Source: Janthinobacterium sp. FW305-129 (GTDB lineage Bacteria > Pseudomonadota > Gammaproteobacteria > Burkholderiales > Burkholderiaceae_D). From it: a stretch of 64,000 nucleotides of DNA. Positions 30,927-42,301 of the stretch are shown here, one piece after another (position 1 is the first letter of the stretch; each line of letters begins with the position of its first letter). The position numbers and the translations under genes were made by a program. The stretch lies in NCBI RefSeq assembly GCF_020858115.1, contig NZ_JACYMM010000011.1, forward strand, positions 206,774 to 270,773, written 5' to 3'. Under the pieces are notes generated by a model that had not been told where the DNA came from, ran no database searches, and was given only the letters and a program-made list of their open reading frames with translations.

Positions 30927-32897
30927 TTATTGCCTGGCAGGCGGCGCCGGGGCGGCCTGCTCGTCGGTGATTTCTTCCAGGGTGCGCACTTCGTCGACAT
31001 CTTCCTTGGGCACCTTGGTGGTGTCCTTTTCCTTGTCGCTCGGGCGCTTGCCCAGCAGGTAGTAGTCGAGCGCCTTGCGCGCGATCGGCGCGGCCACGCC
31101 GGCACCGAAGCCCGCGTTTTCCACCACGATGGCGATCGCGATACGCGGCTTGTCGGCCGGCGCGAATGCCGTAAACAGGGCATTGTCGCGCAGGCGTTCG
31201 GCCAGCAGCTTGGCGTTGTACTTCTCGTTTTTCTTGATGCCCACCACCTGCGCCGTACCCGTCTTGCCGCCCACCGTGTACTGCACGCCGGTGAAGATGC
31301 GCGCTGCCGTGCCGCCCTGTTCGCTGGTCACGCCCACCATGGCGCGCTTGATGATGTCGATGTTTTCCTGCTTGAGCGCGATGCGGTAGCTTTCCTTGGG
31401 CACCGTCAGGGTACGCGCGCGCGTGGCCGCGTCTTCGATGATTTTCACCAGATGCGGCTTCATCACCACGCCGTTATTGGCCAGGTTGGCCGTCGCGTGG
31501 GCGATCTGCAGCGGCGTGTAGGAATTGTAGCCGGAGCCGTTACTCACCGAAATCGTGTCGCCGCCCACCCATTTTTTCTGCTGCGGCGTCTTGAAGCGGT
31601 TGCGCTTCCATTCCGTCGACGGCAGCACGCCCGTCTTTTCATTATTCAGGTCGATGCCCGTCAGCTGGCCGAAGCCGAACGGCTTCATGAAGTCGTGGAT
31701 GGCGTCGATGCCCATGTCGCGGCCCAGCTGGTAATAATAGGTGTTGCACGAGACGACGATGGACTTGTGCATGTCCACCGTGCCATGGCCACCCACCTTG
31801 TCGTCGCGGAAGGTGTGGCCGCCGAGGATGAAGAAGCCGGGATCGGAAATCGATTGGCTCGGCGTGCGCTTGCCCAGTTCCAGCGCGGCCAGCGCCATGA
31901 AGGGCTTGAAGGTCGAACCGGGCGCGTAGGTGCCGGACAGGGGACGGTTGACCATCGGCCGGTCCAGCGAGGTATTGAGTTCGTTCCAGCTTTGCTGGTC
32001 GATGCCGTCGACGAACAGGTTCGGATCGTAGCCTGGCTTGGAGATGTAGGCGAGGATGTCGCCCGTGGCCGGATCTATCGCCACGGCCGCGCCGCGCCAT
32101 TCGCCGAACGCTTCCTCGACCACCTTCTGCAGCTCGATGTCGATCGACAGGATCAGGTTATTGCCGGGCGTGGCCGCCGTGCGCGACAGGGTGCGCATGG
32201 CGCGCCCGCCGGCCGACACTTCCACCTCTTCATAGCCGGTGGTGCCATGCAGCTGCTTTTCGTAGCTTTTTTCCAGGCCTTCCTTGCCGATATGGTCGGT
32301 GCCGTTGTAGTTGGCCGCGTCCTCGCCCTCTTCCAGCGCCTTGGCCTCATTGCGGTTGATGCGGCCGATGAAGCCCACCACGTGCGACGCCACCTCGCCC
32401 ATCGGATACTGGCGGAACAGGCGCGCCTGCACCTCCACGCCGGGGAAACGGAAACGCTGCGCCGTGAAGCGCGCCACCTCCTCGTCCGTCAGGCGCGTGC
32501 GCAGCGGCACGCTGACGAAGTTCTTCGATTCTTCCAGCAGCTTCTTGAAGCGGCGGCGATCCTTGACGTCGATCTGCACCAGTGTCGACAGCTCATCGAT
32601 CACCGAATCGAGGCTGGCGCTCAATTTCGACGGCGTGATTTCCAGCGTGTAGGCCGAGTAATTGCGCGCCAGGACCACGCCGTTGCGGTCGAGGATCAGG
32701 CCGCGCGTGGGCACGATGGGCACCACGGCGATGCGGTTGTCCTCGGCCTTGGTGGCGTAGTCCTCGTGCTTGATCACCTGCAGCCAGATGAAGCGCGCCA
32801 GCAGCAGCGAAAAGCAGACGAAGACGAGCGCGCCCAGGATGGTCAGGCGCATGCGGAAAAAATGCAGTTCGCGCTCGGTATTTTTCAGTTCGGTCAT
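30927..32897 (-). CDS. mrdA: Penicillin-binding protein 2
   Basis: 656 residues. Monofunctional class B transpeptidase for lateral wall growth. N-terminal membrane anchor (MRLTILGALVFVCFSLLLARFIWLQ), pedestal domain, then the transpeptidase domain with Ser nucleophile in PGSTFKP, the SxN motif in VSCNTYYY, and KTG in VGGKTGTAQV. A Glu/Pro/Ala-rich tail follows (DEVRTLEEITDEQAAP). It lies between mreD and rodA, with a 12-bp gap from mreD. Confidence 0.97.
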   Translation of the reverse strand: MTELKNTERELHFFRMRLTILGALVFVCFSLLLARFIWLQVIKHEDYATKAEDNRIAVVPIVPTRGLILDRNGVVLARNYSAYTLEITPSKLSASLDSVIDELSTLVQIDVKDRRRFKKLLEESKNFVSVPLRTRLTDEEVARFTAQRFRFPGVEVQARLFRQYPMGEVASHVVGFIGRINRNEAKALEEGEDAANYNGTDHIGKEGLEKSYEKQLHGTTGYEEVEVSAGGRAMRTLSRTAATPGNNLILSIDIELQKVVEEAFGEWRGAAVAIDPATGDILAYISKPGYDPNLFVDGIDQQSWNELNTSLDRPMVNRPLSGTYAPGSTFKPFMALAALELGKRTPSQSISDPGFFILGGHTFRDDKVGGHGTVDMHKSIVVSCNTYYYQLGRDMGIDAIHDFMKPFGFGQLTGIDLNNEKTGVLPSTEWKRNRFKTPQQKKWVGGDTISVSNGSGYNSYTPLQIAHATANLANNGVVMKPHLVKIIEDAATRARTLTVPKESYRIALKQENIDIIKRAMVGVTSEQGGTAARIFTGVQYTVGGKTGTAQVVGIKKNEKYNAKLLAERLRDNALFTAFAPADKPRIAIAIVVENAGFGAGVAAPIARKALDYYLLGKRPSDKEKDTTKVPKEDVDEVRTLEEITDEQAAPAPPARQ

Positions 32898-32909
32898 GGC
32901 AGGCGCCCG

Positions 32910-33422
32910 TCAGATCGGCCGGTTATGGTCGCGGTCCACGGCGCGGCGCTGCGGCGCCAGCAGGATCCACGTCACGAAAGGCCACAGGGCGACGGCGACG
33001 AAGCTCTCGATGAAATTGAGCCAGCCGGGGAAACGGCCCGAGACGATCAGCCGCGTCAGCAATTGCAGCGCCTGCGTCAGCAGCAGCAGCGGCAGTACGT
33101 GCAGCGCCTGCGTCAGGATGGGGAACCACAGCACGCGGCGGTGCATCATGATGGCGAAATACGACAGCAAGGTATAGGCCAGCGCATTCTCGCCCAGCAG
33201 GGTCGAGTCGTGCACGTCCATCATCAGGCCCATGAAGAACGCCACGCCGATGCCGACCTTGCGCGGCTGGTGTATGCCCCAGAAGACCAGCACCAGGGCG
33301 ACGAAATCGGGCACGCCGACGAATTGCCCCCATGGCAGCAGATTCAGCAGAAAAGCGCACAGCAGGGAAAAACCGATGAACAGGGGGCTGACCGGCAGCA
33401 GGATGTAATGCGGGCGGTTCAT
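32910..33422 (-). CDS. mreD: Rod shape-determining protein MreD
   Basis: 170 residues, five predicted membrane helices. Conserved segments for MreD are LPWGQFVGVPDFVALVLVFW and GLMMDVHDSTLLGENALAY. The start codon overlaps the mreC stop (ATGA). Acts with MreC in linking cytoplasmic MreB filaments to periplasmic wall synthesis. Confidence 0.95.
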   Translation of the reverse strand: MNRPHYILLPVSPLFIGFSLLCAFLLNLLPWGQFVGVPDFVALVLVFWGIHQPRKVGIGVAFFMGLMMDVHDSTLLGENALAYTLLSYFAIMMHRRVLWFPILTQALHVLPLLLLTQALQLLTRLIVSGRFPGWLNFIESFVAVALWPFVTWILLAPQRRAVDRDHNRPI

Positions 33423-34465
33423 CGTGTCGCTTCCTTCGGTGGCACGGCAGCAGGCGCTGGTGCAGGTCCTGCAGGCGCCGCGGGTTTCGGCGCGGGGGTG
33501 GCGGGCGGTTTCGCGGCCGGCGCTGTTGCGGCGGCGGCCGCAGGCTCCTTGGCCGGGTCCTTGATCGGCGCCATCTTGCCGGCGATCTTGCGGCCCGTCT
33601 TGACTTCTTCGGCCGGTGGGCGCGGCGGAATCTCGGGCGACGTCATCAGGATGAGCAGCTGAGTGTTGCGTTCGATGCCGGCCAGCGGCTGGCACACGAC
33701 GCGGCCGAACGGGCCATGTGCATTGCGCTCTACCAGGGTCACGCGCGCCACGGCCAAGCCGGCCGGGTACAGGCCATCAAGGCCCGAGGTAATGACAATG
33801 TCGCCGATCTGGATGTCGGCGCTAGGGGCCGTGAAGCGCAACTCCATGGTGCCGGACTTGCCGCGGCCGATAGCCACGCTGCGCACGCCATTGCGCAGCA
33901 GTTGCACGGGGATGGCCTGCTCTTCGTCCGTCAGCAAGGTCACTTCGGAGGTGAACGGGAACACGCGCGTGACCTGCCCCACCACGCCCAGGTTGTCGAT
34001 CACGGGGCGGCCCAGTTCCACGCCGTTCTGGATGCCGCGATCGAGCACGATCTTGCGCGAGGCCGAATCGCGCGTGTCGTACAGCACTTCGGCCATCATG
34101 GTCTTGACGGGCACGCGCTCGCGCGCTTCCATCAGCTTGCGCAAGTGGTTGTTTTCAACGATATTGAGCTGCGCCTGCTGCATGATCTGCGCCGAGGCGA
34201 TCTGTTCGTGCTTCAGGTCGCGCACCTGTTTTTCCAGGGCGGACAGCGATGAAAAATAATTGCCGACGCCCAGCGCCACGTCGCGCGGCACCAGGGCCGC
34301 CATCTGCACCGGATACAGCACGGTGCCGACCGCCTGGCGCACGGCCGTCAGCGCGTGCATGCGCGAATCGACCAGCAACAGGGCGATAGAAATGCCGGCG
34401 AACACCATCATCTTGACGCGGGCGGAAGCGCCTTGTTTGAAAAGTGGCGGAGGACTGTATTCCAT
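33419..34465 (-). CDS. mreC: Cell shape-determining protein MreC
   Basis: About 348 residues. One N-terminal membrane helix (VKMMVFAGISIALLLVDSR), a coiled coil (about 70-120; LSALEKQVRDLKHEQIASAQ), then paired beta-barrel domains with conserved DRGIQNGVELGRPVIDNLGV and the GDIVITSGLDGLYPAGL segments. The C-terminal tail from about residue 280 is an unusual Pro/Ala-rich stretch (PAPKPAAPAGPAPAPAAV), common in Burkholderiales. The start at 34465 begins MEYSPPPLF; a TTG three codons earlier is possible. Preceded by a terminator after mreB, so it may have its own promoter or depend on read-through. Confidence 0.95.
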   Translation of the reverse strand: MEYSPPPLFKQGASARVKMMVFAGISIALLLVDSRMHALTAVRQAVGTVLYPVQMAALVPRDVALGVGNYFSSLSALEKQVRDLKHEQIASAQIMQQAQLNIVENNHLRKLMEARERVPVKTMMAEVLYDTRDSASRKIVLDRGIQNGVELGRPVIDNLGVVGQVTRVFPFTSEVTLLTDEEQAIPVQLLRNGVRSVAIGRGKSGTMELRFTAPSADIQIGDIVITSGLDGLYPAGLAVARVTLVERNAHGPFGRVVCQPLAGIERNTQLLILMTSPEIPPRPPAEEVKTGRKIAGKMAPIKDPAKEPAAAAATAPAAKPPATPAPKPAAPAGPAPAPAAVPPKEATR

Positions 34466-34534
34466 GACTTCCAATAATCAGGCCAGGCGCAGTGCGCCAA
34501 CGTGCAGGCCCCGGTCAGACGCCGGCGCCAAAAC

Positions 34535-34566
34535 CAAAAAAAGGCCGGAATGGTTTCCGGCCCTTC
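34535..34566 (-). terminator. Intrinsic terminator between mreB and mreC
   Basis: Stem GGCCGGAA / TTCCGGCC with a short loop; read on the minus strand it is followed by a T-run of seven and further T-rich sequence. It lies directly after the mreB stop and would reduce transcription into mreCD-mrdA-rodA-rlpA. Confidence 0.9.
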
Positions 34567-34573
34567 TGTCAGA

Positions 34574-35968
<1,395 letters not shown>

Positions 35969-36271
35969 ATGTCCCTGACACTCTCCGACGTAAAACGCAT
36001 CGCCCACCTGGCCCAACTTGAAATGGCCGACGACCAGGCCGTCACGTCTTTGGCCCAATTGAACAAGATTTTTGCACTGGCCGAGCAAATGCAAGCCGTC
36101 AATACCGATGGCGTGGCGCCCCTGAGCCACCCGCTGGCCGCCCACATGGACAATATCGCCCTGCGCCTGCGCGAGGACGTCGCCACGGAAACGAATCGCC
36201 GCGACGCCTACCAGGCCGTGGCACCGAAGGTACAAGATGGACTCTACCTCGTGCCAAAAGTGATCGAATAA
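35969..36271 (+). CDS. gatC: Asp/Glu-tRNA amidotransferase subunit C
   Basis: 100 residues, starting [19 protein letters not shown]. Small stabilising subunit of the GatCAB complex that converts mischarged Asp-tRNA-Asn and Glu-tRNA-Gln to the amides. The pattern [25 protein letters not shown] is typical of GatC. An upstream in-frame ATG would add 49 non-conserved residues, so 35969 is chosen. Confidence 0.95.
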   Translation: MSLTLSDVKRIAHLAQLEMADDQAVTSLAQLNKIFALAEQMQAVNTDGVAPLSHPLAAHMDNIALRLREDVATETNRRDAYQAVAPKVQDGLYLVPKVIE

Positions 36272-36334
36272 GCATCTTTCACGCCCTCGCCGAATACGCT
36301 TGTCTTCCGCCGAATAAAATCAACTAGAAACGCC

Positions 36335-37831
36335 ATGCATACAAAATCCATCAAACAGCTGTCCACGCTTTTGCAGAACAAGGAAATTTCCGCCGTTTCA
36401 CTGGCGACGCATTTCCTCGACCGCATCGAAGCGGACAACTCGAACGCCTTCCTGCACGTCGACCGTGCGCTGACCCTGGCGCAAGCTGCCGACGCCGATG
36501 CGCGCATCGCCGCCGGCACGGCCACGCCATTGACGGGCGTGCCGATCGCGCACAAGGACTTGTTCGTCACGAAAGGCTGGCGCACGACGGCCGGCTCGAA
36601 AATGCTGGCCAACTACGCCAGCCCGTTTGACGCCACCGTGGTGGAAAAATTCCAGGCGGCCGGCATGGTCACCCTGGGCAAGGTCAACTGCGATGAATTC
36701 GCCATGGGTTCCGGCAACGAGAACTCGGCCTTCGGCGCCGTGCGCAATCCGTGGGACAAGACGGCCGTGCCGGGCGGCTCCTCGGGCGGCTCGGCCGCCG
36801 CCGTCGCGGCCGGCCTGACGCCAGCGGCCACCGGCACCGATACGGGCGGCTCGATCCGCCAGCCGGCCGCCTTCTGCGGCATCACCGGCATCAAGCCAAC
36901 CTACGGCCGCGTGTCGCGCTTCGGCATGATCGCCTTTGCCTCGTCGCTGGACCAGGGCGGCCCGATGGCCCGCTCGGCCGAAGACTGCGCCCTGCTGCTA
37001 ACCGCCATGGCCGGCTTCGACGAGCGCGACTCGACCAGCCTGTCGCCGGAACAGGGCGGCGTGGCGGAAGATTTTTCGCGCGACCTGGAGCTCCCCCTGA
37101 CGGGATTGCGCATCGGCGTGCCGCGCGAGTACTTCGGCGAGGGCCTGGCCAAAGATGTGGAAGCGGCCGTGCGCGGCGCGCTGGCGCAGTATGAAAAGCT
37201 GGGCGCCACCCTGGTCGACATCTCGCTGCCCAACACGGCCCTGTCGATTCCCGCCTACTACATGATCGCGCCAGCCGAAGCGTCGTCGAACCTGTCGCGC
37301 TACGACGGCGTACGCTACGGCCACCGCGCCACCGAGTACAAGGACTTGCAGGATATGTACAAGAAGTCGCGCGCGCAGGGCTTCGGCCCGGAAGTACAGC
37401 GCCGCATCATGGTCGGCACCTATGTGCTGTGCCACGGCTACTACGACGCCTACTACCTGAAGGCGCAAAAAATCCGCCGCCTGATCGCGCAGGATTTCGA
37501 GGCCGTGCTGAATGGCCCGAACGCCGTCTGCGACGTCATCATGGGCCCCGTCGCGCCGACCGTCGCGTGGGACCTGGGCGACAAGACGGACGACCCGGTA
37601 GCGAACTACCTGGCCGACATCTACACCCTGTCGACCAGCCTGGCCGGCCTGCCCGGCATGTCGATACCATGTGGTTTCGGCGCAGGAGAAAAGAATGGCA
37701 AGCGCCCTGTCGGCCTGCAAATCATCGGCAACTACTTTGGCGAAGCGAAGCTGCTGAACGTGGCCCACCAATTCCAGCAAGTGACGGACTGGCATACGCG
37801 TGCTCCAGGCAACGCAACGGCCGGCATCTAA
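36335..37831 (+). CDS. gatA: Asp/Glu-tRNA amidotransferase subunit A
   Basis: 498 residues. Amidase-signature subunit that releases ammonia from glutamine. The Ser-cisSer-Lys triad is visible: catalytic Lys in [10 protein letters not shown], the cis-Ser in [14 protein letters not shown] and the nucleophile Ser in [16 protein letters not shown]. Middle gene of gatCAB. Confidence 0.98.
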   Translation: MHTKSIKQLSTLLQNKEISAVSLATHFLDRIEADNSNAFLHVDRALTLAQAADADARIAAGTATPLTGVPIAHKDLFVTKGWRTTAGSKMLANYASPFDATVVEKFQAAGMVTLGKVNCDEFAMGSGNENSAFGAVRNPWDKTAVPGGSSGGSAAAVAAGLTPAATGTDTGGSIRQPAAFCGITGIKPTYGRVSRFGMIAFASSLDQGGPMARSAEDCALLLTAMAGFDERDSTSLSPEQGGVAEDFSRDLELPLTGLRIGVPREYFGEGLAKDVEAAVRGALAQYEKLGATLVDISLPNTALSIPAYYMIAPAEASSNLSRYDGVRYGHRATEYKDLQDMYKKSRAQGFGPEVQRRIMVGTYVLCHGYYDAYYLKAQKIRRLIAQDFEAVLNGPNAVCDVIMGPVAPTVAWDLGDKTDDPVANYLADIYTLSTSLAGLPGMSIPCGFGAGEKNGKRPVGLQIIGNYFGEAKLLNVAHQFQQVTDWHTRAPGNATAGI

Positions 37832-37880
37832 GAACAAACGCGCCGCCACTGGCGGCGCCACCAAATTAAGCGAGAACACT

Positions 37881-39341
37881 ATGCAATGGGAAGTCGTCAT
37901 CGGTCTTGAGAACCACGTGCAGCTCACGACCGAATCCAAAATTTTCAGCGGTTCGCCGATCAAGTACGGCGCCGAAGCCAACACGCAGGCCAGCCCCGTC
38001 GATCTGGCGCTGCCCGGCGTGCTGCCGGTGATGAACAAGCAAGCCGTCGACCGCGCCATCCGCTTCGGCCTGGCCGTGGGCGCCACCGTGGCGCCGCACT
38101 CGGTCTTCGCGCGTAAAAACTATTTTTATCCCGATTCGCCCAAGGGCTACCAGATCAGCCAGTTCGAGGACCCCGTCGTCATCGGCGGCGCCCTGACCTT
38201 CGGCTATGAAAAGGATGGCGAATTCGTCACCAAGACGGTGAACCTGACACGCGCCCACCTGGAGGAAGACGCCGGCAAATCGCTGCACGAAGACTACGCG
38301 GGCATGAGCGGCATCGACTTGAACCGCGCCGGCACGCCGCTGCTGGAAATCGTCTCGGAGCCGGAAATCCGCAGCGCCGCCGAAGCCGTGGCCTACGCCA
38401 AGGCCCTGCACTCGCTGGTCATGTGGCTGGGCGTCTGCGACGGCAACATGCAGGAAGGCTCGTTCCGCTGCGACGTCAACGTTTCCGTGCGCCCCGTCGG
38501 CCAGAAGGAATTCGGCACCCGCTGCGAGATCAAGAACCTGAACTCCTTCCGCTTCATCGAAGAAGCCGTGCACGTCGAAGTGCGCCGCCAGATCGAGCTG
38601 ATCGAAGACGGCGGCAAGGTCGTGCAGGCAACGCGTTTGTACGACCCGGACCGCAAGGAAACGCGCGAAATGCGCAGCAAGGAAGACGCCCAGGATTACC
38701 GCTACTTCCCGGACCCTGATCTGCCGCCGCTGGTCATCTCGCAAGCGTGGATCGATACCGTCAAGGCCTCGATGCCGGAACTGCCGGCCGCCATGCGCGC
38801 CCGTTTCATCAGCGAATACGCGCTGCCGGACTACGACGCGCTGGTGCTGACGCAGTCGAAAGCGATGGCCACCTACTTCGTCGCCGTGGTCGAGAAGGCC
38901 GGCAAGGAAAACGCCAAGGCCGCCGCCAACTGGCTGATGGGCGACGTATCGTCGACCCTGAACCGCGAAGGCGTGGACCTGGACGAGGCGCCCGTCTCCG
39001 CCGCGCAGCTGGCGGCCATGCTCAAGCGCATCGCCGACGGCACGATCTCGAACAAGGCGGCAAAAGAAGTCTTCGCCGGCATGTGGGAAGCGAAGTCCAG
39101 CGACGAGCACCTGGTCGACGCCATCATCGACGCCAAGGGCTTGAAGCAGATCTCGGACTCGGGCGCCCTGGAAGCCATCGTCGATGAAGTACTGGCGGCG
39201 AACGCCAAGTCGGTGGAGCAGTACCGCGCCGGCAAGGAAGCGGCGATCAACGCGCTGATCGGCCAGGCCATGAAAGCGTCCAAGGGCAAGGCCAATCCGG
39301 CCCAGCTGACGGAACTGCTGAAGGCCAAGCTGGCGGGATAA
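37881..39341 (+). CDS. gatB: Asp/Glu-tRNA amidotransferase subunit B
   Basis: 486 residues. Kinase-like subunit that activates the misacylated tRNA and receives ammonia from GatA. N-terminal [15 protein letters not shown], and [25 protein letters not shown] and the [12 protein letters not shown] motif mark the family; the C-terminal YqeY-like helical domain follows. The start at 37881 is chosen over an ATG 81 bases upstream that falls in a non-conserved stretch. Followed by a good terminator. Confidence 0.98.
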   Translation: MQWEVVIGLENHVQLTTESKIFSGSPIKYGAEANTQASPVDLALPGVLPVMNKQAVDRAIRFGLAVGATVAPHSVFARKNYFYPDSPKGYQISQFEDPVVIGGALTFGYEKDGEFVTKTVNLTRAHLEEDAGKSLHEDYAGMSGIDLNRAGTPLLEIVSEPEIRSAAEAVAYAKALHSLVMWLGVCDGNMQEGSFRCDVNVSVRPVGQKEFGTRCEIKNLNSFRFIEEAVHVEVRRQIELIEDGGKVVQATRLYDPDRKETREMRSKEDAQDYRYFPDPDLPPLVISQAWIDTVKASMPELPAAMRARFISEYALPDYDALVLTQSKAMATYFVAVVEKAGKENAKAAANWLMGDVSSTLNREGVDLDEAPVSAAQLAAMLKRIADGTISNKAAKEVFAGMWEAKSSDEHLVDAIIDAKGLKQISDSGALEAIVDEVLAANAKSVEQYRAGKEAAINALIGQAMKASKGKANPAQLTELLKAKLAG

Positions 39342-39355
39342 TTTTCACTCGCCCC

Positions 39356-39385
39356 AAAAAAAAGACGCTGCGGCGTCTTTTTTTT
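39356..39385 (+). terminator. Intrinsic terminator after gatB
   Basis: Eight As, stem AAGACGC-TGCG-GCGTCTT, then a run of eight Ts; 14 bases after the gatB stop. Confidence 0.94.
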
Positions 39386-39468
39386 CGTCTAAACGATCCG
39401 CGCATAAACAAGTTTGTCTAGCTTCTATCCCTTGCCTGAAAGACGTTTATGCGGCTTTGAAAATTAAA

Positions 39469-39486
39469 GTATACATTTTTGTCTAC
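39469..39486. promoter_or_regulatory. Operator-like dyad before the BlaI-family gene
   Basis: GTATACATTTTTGTCTAC: half sites GTATACA and TGTCTAC match in six of seven positions as an inverted repeat with TACA/TGT cores like those of BlaI/MecI/CopY operators; ATTAAA and TTTAAT flank it. It lies 47 bases before the regulator start. A related TTTGTCTA copy with an ACAA-GT-TTGT dyad is at 39409-39420. Probable autoregulatory site. Confidence 0.6.
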
Positions 39487-39532
39487 AAGGTTTAATCTAG
39501 CCTTATTGAATTTCAGGCAAGAGGAAAACAGC

Positions 39533-39916
39533 ATGGCCAAGACGCACGACATCCCGAAACCGACGGCAGCCGAACTCGATCTGCTGCAGGCGCTGTGGCC
39601 GCTGGGCGCCGCCACGGCCAAGCAGGTGCACGAGGCGATGGCGCTGGCCAAGCCGGCCATCACGTATGGCACGGTGCTGCGCCTGATGCAGATCATGCAC
39701 GGCAAGGGCTTGCTGATCCGCGACGAAAGCCAGCGTTCGCACGTGTATGCGCCGGCCCAGGCGCAGGACAGCCTGCAAACGAATTTGCTCAAGGAATTGA
39801 TGCAGAAGGCCTTTGCCGGTTCGGCCAAGGCGCTGGTGCTGGCGGCGCTGCGCACGGGCGTGTCGCGCGCCGAACGCGAGGAAATCGAAAAAATGCTCAA
39901 GGACGATCTGTCATGA
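39533..39916 (+). CDS. BlaI/MecI/CopY-family transcriptional repressor
   Basis: 127 residues. Winged helix (AELDLLQALWPLGAATAKQVHEA, AITYGTVLRLMQIMHGKGLLIRD) followed by the helical dimerisation region (LLKELMQKAFAGSAKALVLAALR). In this family, DNA binding is released by proteolysis from a partner M56 peptidase. The next gene is exactly such a peptidase, overlapping by four bases (ATGA). The ATG at 39533 has GAGGAAA before it. Target genes besides its own operon are unknown. Confidence 0.92.
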   Translation: MAKTHDIPKPTAAELDLLQALWPLGAATAKQVHEAMALAKPAITYGTVLRLMQIMHGKGLLIRDESQRSHVYAPAQAQDSLQTNLLKELMQKAFAGSAKALVLAALRTGVSRAEREEIEKMLKDDLS

Positions 39917-41160
39917 GCGGCTTCGTGCCGGCGCTCGGCTGGACCCTGCTGCACTTCCTGTGGCAAGGGCTGCTGATCGGCTGCGCCACGGCGCTGGCGT
40001 GGGGGGCCTTGCGCAATGCACGTCCGGAGGCGCGCTACGCCGTCGGTTGCGGCGCCCTGTTGGCCTGCCTGGCATGGCCGGCGGCGGGCTTGTATCTGCG
40101 CCTGGCCGGGGCCGATGCCACGGGCGCCCTGTTCTCCAGCGCCTTGCTGCCCGCCGCCCTGCTGGCACCCGACAGCCTGCCAGACCTGGACCTGCTGCTG
40201 CGCGCCGTCGTCGGTGCATGGGCCTTGTGCGCCGCCGTGCTGGCCGTGCGCATGGCACTGGGCATGCTGTGGATAGCGCGCAGCGCCAGCAAGAACGGGG
40301 CCACGCATGCCCTCTGGCAAACGCGCTTGTCGGGCATGGCGCACGATGCCGGCGTGACGCGGCCCGTGCGGCTGCGCGTGCTCGACAACATCGCCAGTCC
40401 GCTCACGGCCGGCATCTGGCGCCCCATGGTGCTGGTGCCCGCGGCGCTGCTCACCGGCATGCCGCCGCACCTGCTCGATGCGCTGCTGGCGCATGAACTG
40501 GCGCATATCCGGCGCCACGATTATCTGCTCAACCTGCTGCAAAACGCCATCGAGGCGCTGCTGTTCTTCCACCCGGCCGTCTGGTGGATTTCACGCGGCG
40601 TGCGCCTCGAACGCGAACACATTGCAGACGATTTCGCAGCAAGACAACTGGGCGAACCGCGGCGTCTGGCTCTTGCACTCTCGGAACTGGAACGTCTCCA
40701 GTTCTCAACCCACCACCTGGCCCAGGCGGCCAACGGAGGAGATCTCATGTCACGTATCAAACGATTGCTGCGCCCCGCACCACAAGCCCTGAACTGGAAG
40801 GCGGCGGTGCCGCTGCTGGCATTGGCCGGCGCCTGCCTCGGCATCTACGGCCAGGCCGTCGCCGCCGACAGCGCACCCGTGCTGGAGCGCCGCCCCGTCA
40901 TCGACTTTGGCGTGTGCGGCAAACCGGTCTACCCGGCCGCATCGCTGCAGGCGAAGGAAACGGGCACGGTCGACATGTCCTTTGATGTCGACGCCACCGG
41001 CAAGGTCCAAGGGTCGAGCGTGGTCAAGAGCAGCGGCCATCCGGCCCTCGACGAAGCGGCGCGCACTGGCATCGCCAAGTGCACGTTCAAGCCGGCCCTC
41101 GCTGGCGGCAAGCCTGTCAGCGCCAGCGTCAAGGTGCAATACGTCTGGCGCCTGAACTAA
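39913..41160 (+). CDS. M56 (BlaR1-like) zinc peptidase fused to a TonB C-terminal domain
   Basis: 415 residues. Membrane helices at about 8-30, 40-58 and 90-115 precede the M56 catalytic core with zinc motif HELAHIRRHD (H194, E195, H198) and a third-ligand region LEREHIADDFAA. A further helix near 300 leads to a periplasmic TonB-like C-terminal domain (about 325-415; KPVYPAASLQAKETGTVDMSFDVDATGKV... CTFKPALAGGKP). No penicillin-sensing domain of BlaR1 is present, so the signal differs from beta-lactam. Coupled to the BlaI-family repressor; it probably cleaves or triggers cleavage of it in response to an envelope signal. Confidence 0.9.
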   Translation: MSGFVPALGWTLLHFLWQGLLIGCATALAWGALRNARPEARYAVGCGALLACLAWPAAGLYLRLAGADATGALFSSALLPAALLAPDSLPDLDLLLRAVVGAWALCAAVLAVRMALGMLWIARSASKNGATHALWQTRLSGMAHDAGVTRPVRLRVLDNIASPLTAGIWRPMVLVPAALLTGMPPHLLDALLAHELAHIRRHDYLLNLLQNAIEALLFFHPAVWWISRGVRLEREHIADDFAARQLGEPRRLALALSELERLQFSTHHLAQAANGGDLMSRIKRLLRPAPQALNWKAAVPLLALAGACLGIYGQAVAADSAPVLERRPVIDFGVCGKPVYPAASLQAKETGTVDMSFDVDATGKVQGSSVVKSSGHPALDEAARTGIAKCTFKPALAGGKPVSASVKVQYVWRLN

Positions 41161-41244
41161 TGTCTGCGCGGCGGCAGGCAGCAGCGCTGCCGCCGCCGCT
41201 TGCGGGTATGATCATGGATTCTTCCACGCACCTGTGAACCCGCC

Positions 41245-42282
41245 ATGAACAAGATCAAAACCGGCCTCGTCGGCTACGGCTTTGCCGGCTCCACCTTCCA
41301 CGCTCCCGTCCTGTCCACCATCGATGCCCTGGAACTGGCGGCCGTCGCCTCCAGCAAGCCGGAGCTCGTGCACAAGGATTGGCCGCACGCGACCGTGTAT
41401 GCGGATGCGGCGCAACTGTTTGCCGATCCGTCCATCGAGCTGGTCGTCATCGCCGCGCCCAACGAGGCGCATTTCAGCCTGGCGCAAGCGGCCCTGCAGG
41501 CGGGCAAACACGTGGTGGTCGACAAGCCCTTCACCATTTCCAGCGTTGAAGCACAGAGCCTGATCGCGCTGGCGAAAGAGCGCCAGCTGGTGCTCAGCGT
41601 GTATCACAACCGGCGCTGGGATGGCGACTTCCTGACCCTGAAAGCGCTGCTGGCACAAGGCACCCTGGGGCGCATCGCCAGCGTCGAATCGCACTTCGAC
41701 CGTTTCCGCCCCGAGATCCGCCAGCGCTGGCGCGAATCCGGCGCGCCGGGCGGCGGCTTGCTGTACGACCTGGGGCCGCACATGCTGGACCAGGCCATGC
41801 AGCTGTTCGGCAAGCCGGAAAAGCTGTATGCCGATATCGTCCTGCAGCGCGATGGCGCGCAAGCCGTCGACTACATGCACATCGTTCTGTATTACGAGCG
41901 GCTGCGCGTGGTGCTGCAAGCCGGCTGCCTGGTGAAGGCGCCGACGGCGCGCTTCGCCGTGCATGGAGACCGGGGCAGCTTCGTGAAATTCGGCCTCGAT
42001 CCGCAGGAAGATGCCCTGAAGGCGGGCGGCAGGCCGGGCCAGCCCGGCTGGGGCGTGGACCCCGTGCGCGGCGCGCTGCACCTGGGCACGCAGCCGGACG
42101 GCCATTGCGAACACCTCGAGATGCAGGCGGGCCGCTACCAGGACTTTTACCAGGGCATGGCCGACGCCATCCGCCATGGCGCAGCGGCGCCCGTGGCGGC
42201 CGAGGATGCGGCAGCGACGATACGCCTGATCGAACTGGCGCTGCAAAGCGCTGCCGAAGGGCGCGTGCTCGCGGTCAGCTGA
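41245..42282 (+). CDS. Gfo/Idh/MocA-family oxidoreductase
   Basis: 345 residues. The N-terminal Rossmann fold begins KTGLVGYGFAGSTFHAPVL; the conserved EKP-like motif appears as VVVDKPFT and the C-terminal substrate domain contains GGGLLYDLGPHMLDQ, where the His is typical. This layout resembles the E. coli YdgJ type of putative NAD(P)-dependent sugar or inositol dehydrogenases. The substrate is not predictable from sequence. Confidence 0.9.
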   Translation: MNKIKTGLVGYGFAGSTFHAPVLSTIDALELAAVASSKPELVHKDWPHATVYADAAQLFADPSIELVVIAAPNEAHFSLAQAALQAGKHVVVDKPFTISSVEAQSLIALAKERQLVLSVYHNRRWDGDFLTLKALLAQGTLGRIASVESHFDRFRPEIRQRWRESGAPGGGLLYDLGPHMLDQAMQLFGKPEKLYADIVLQRDGAQAVDYMHIVLYYERLRVVLQAGCLVKAPTARFAVHGDRGSFVKFGLDPQEDALKAGGRPGQPGWGVDPVRGALHLGTQPDGHCEHLEMQAGRYQDFYQGMADAIRHGAAAPVAAEDAAATIRLIELALQSAAEGRVLAVS

Positions 42283-42301
42283 TCGGGCTGCCGTCGCCGC
42301 A

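Noticed and set aside
30930..33662. 910-codon plus-strand frame opposite mrdA and mreD
   Set aside because: Spans two genes on the other strand and is rich in Arg/Gln/His, a third-position GC artefact.
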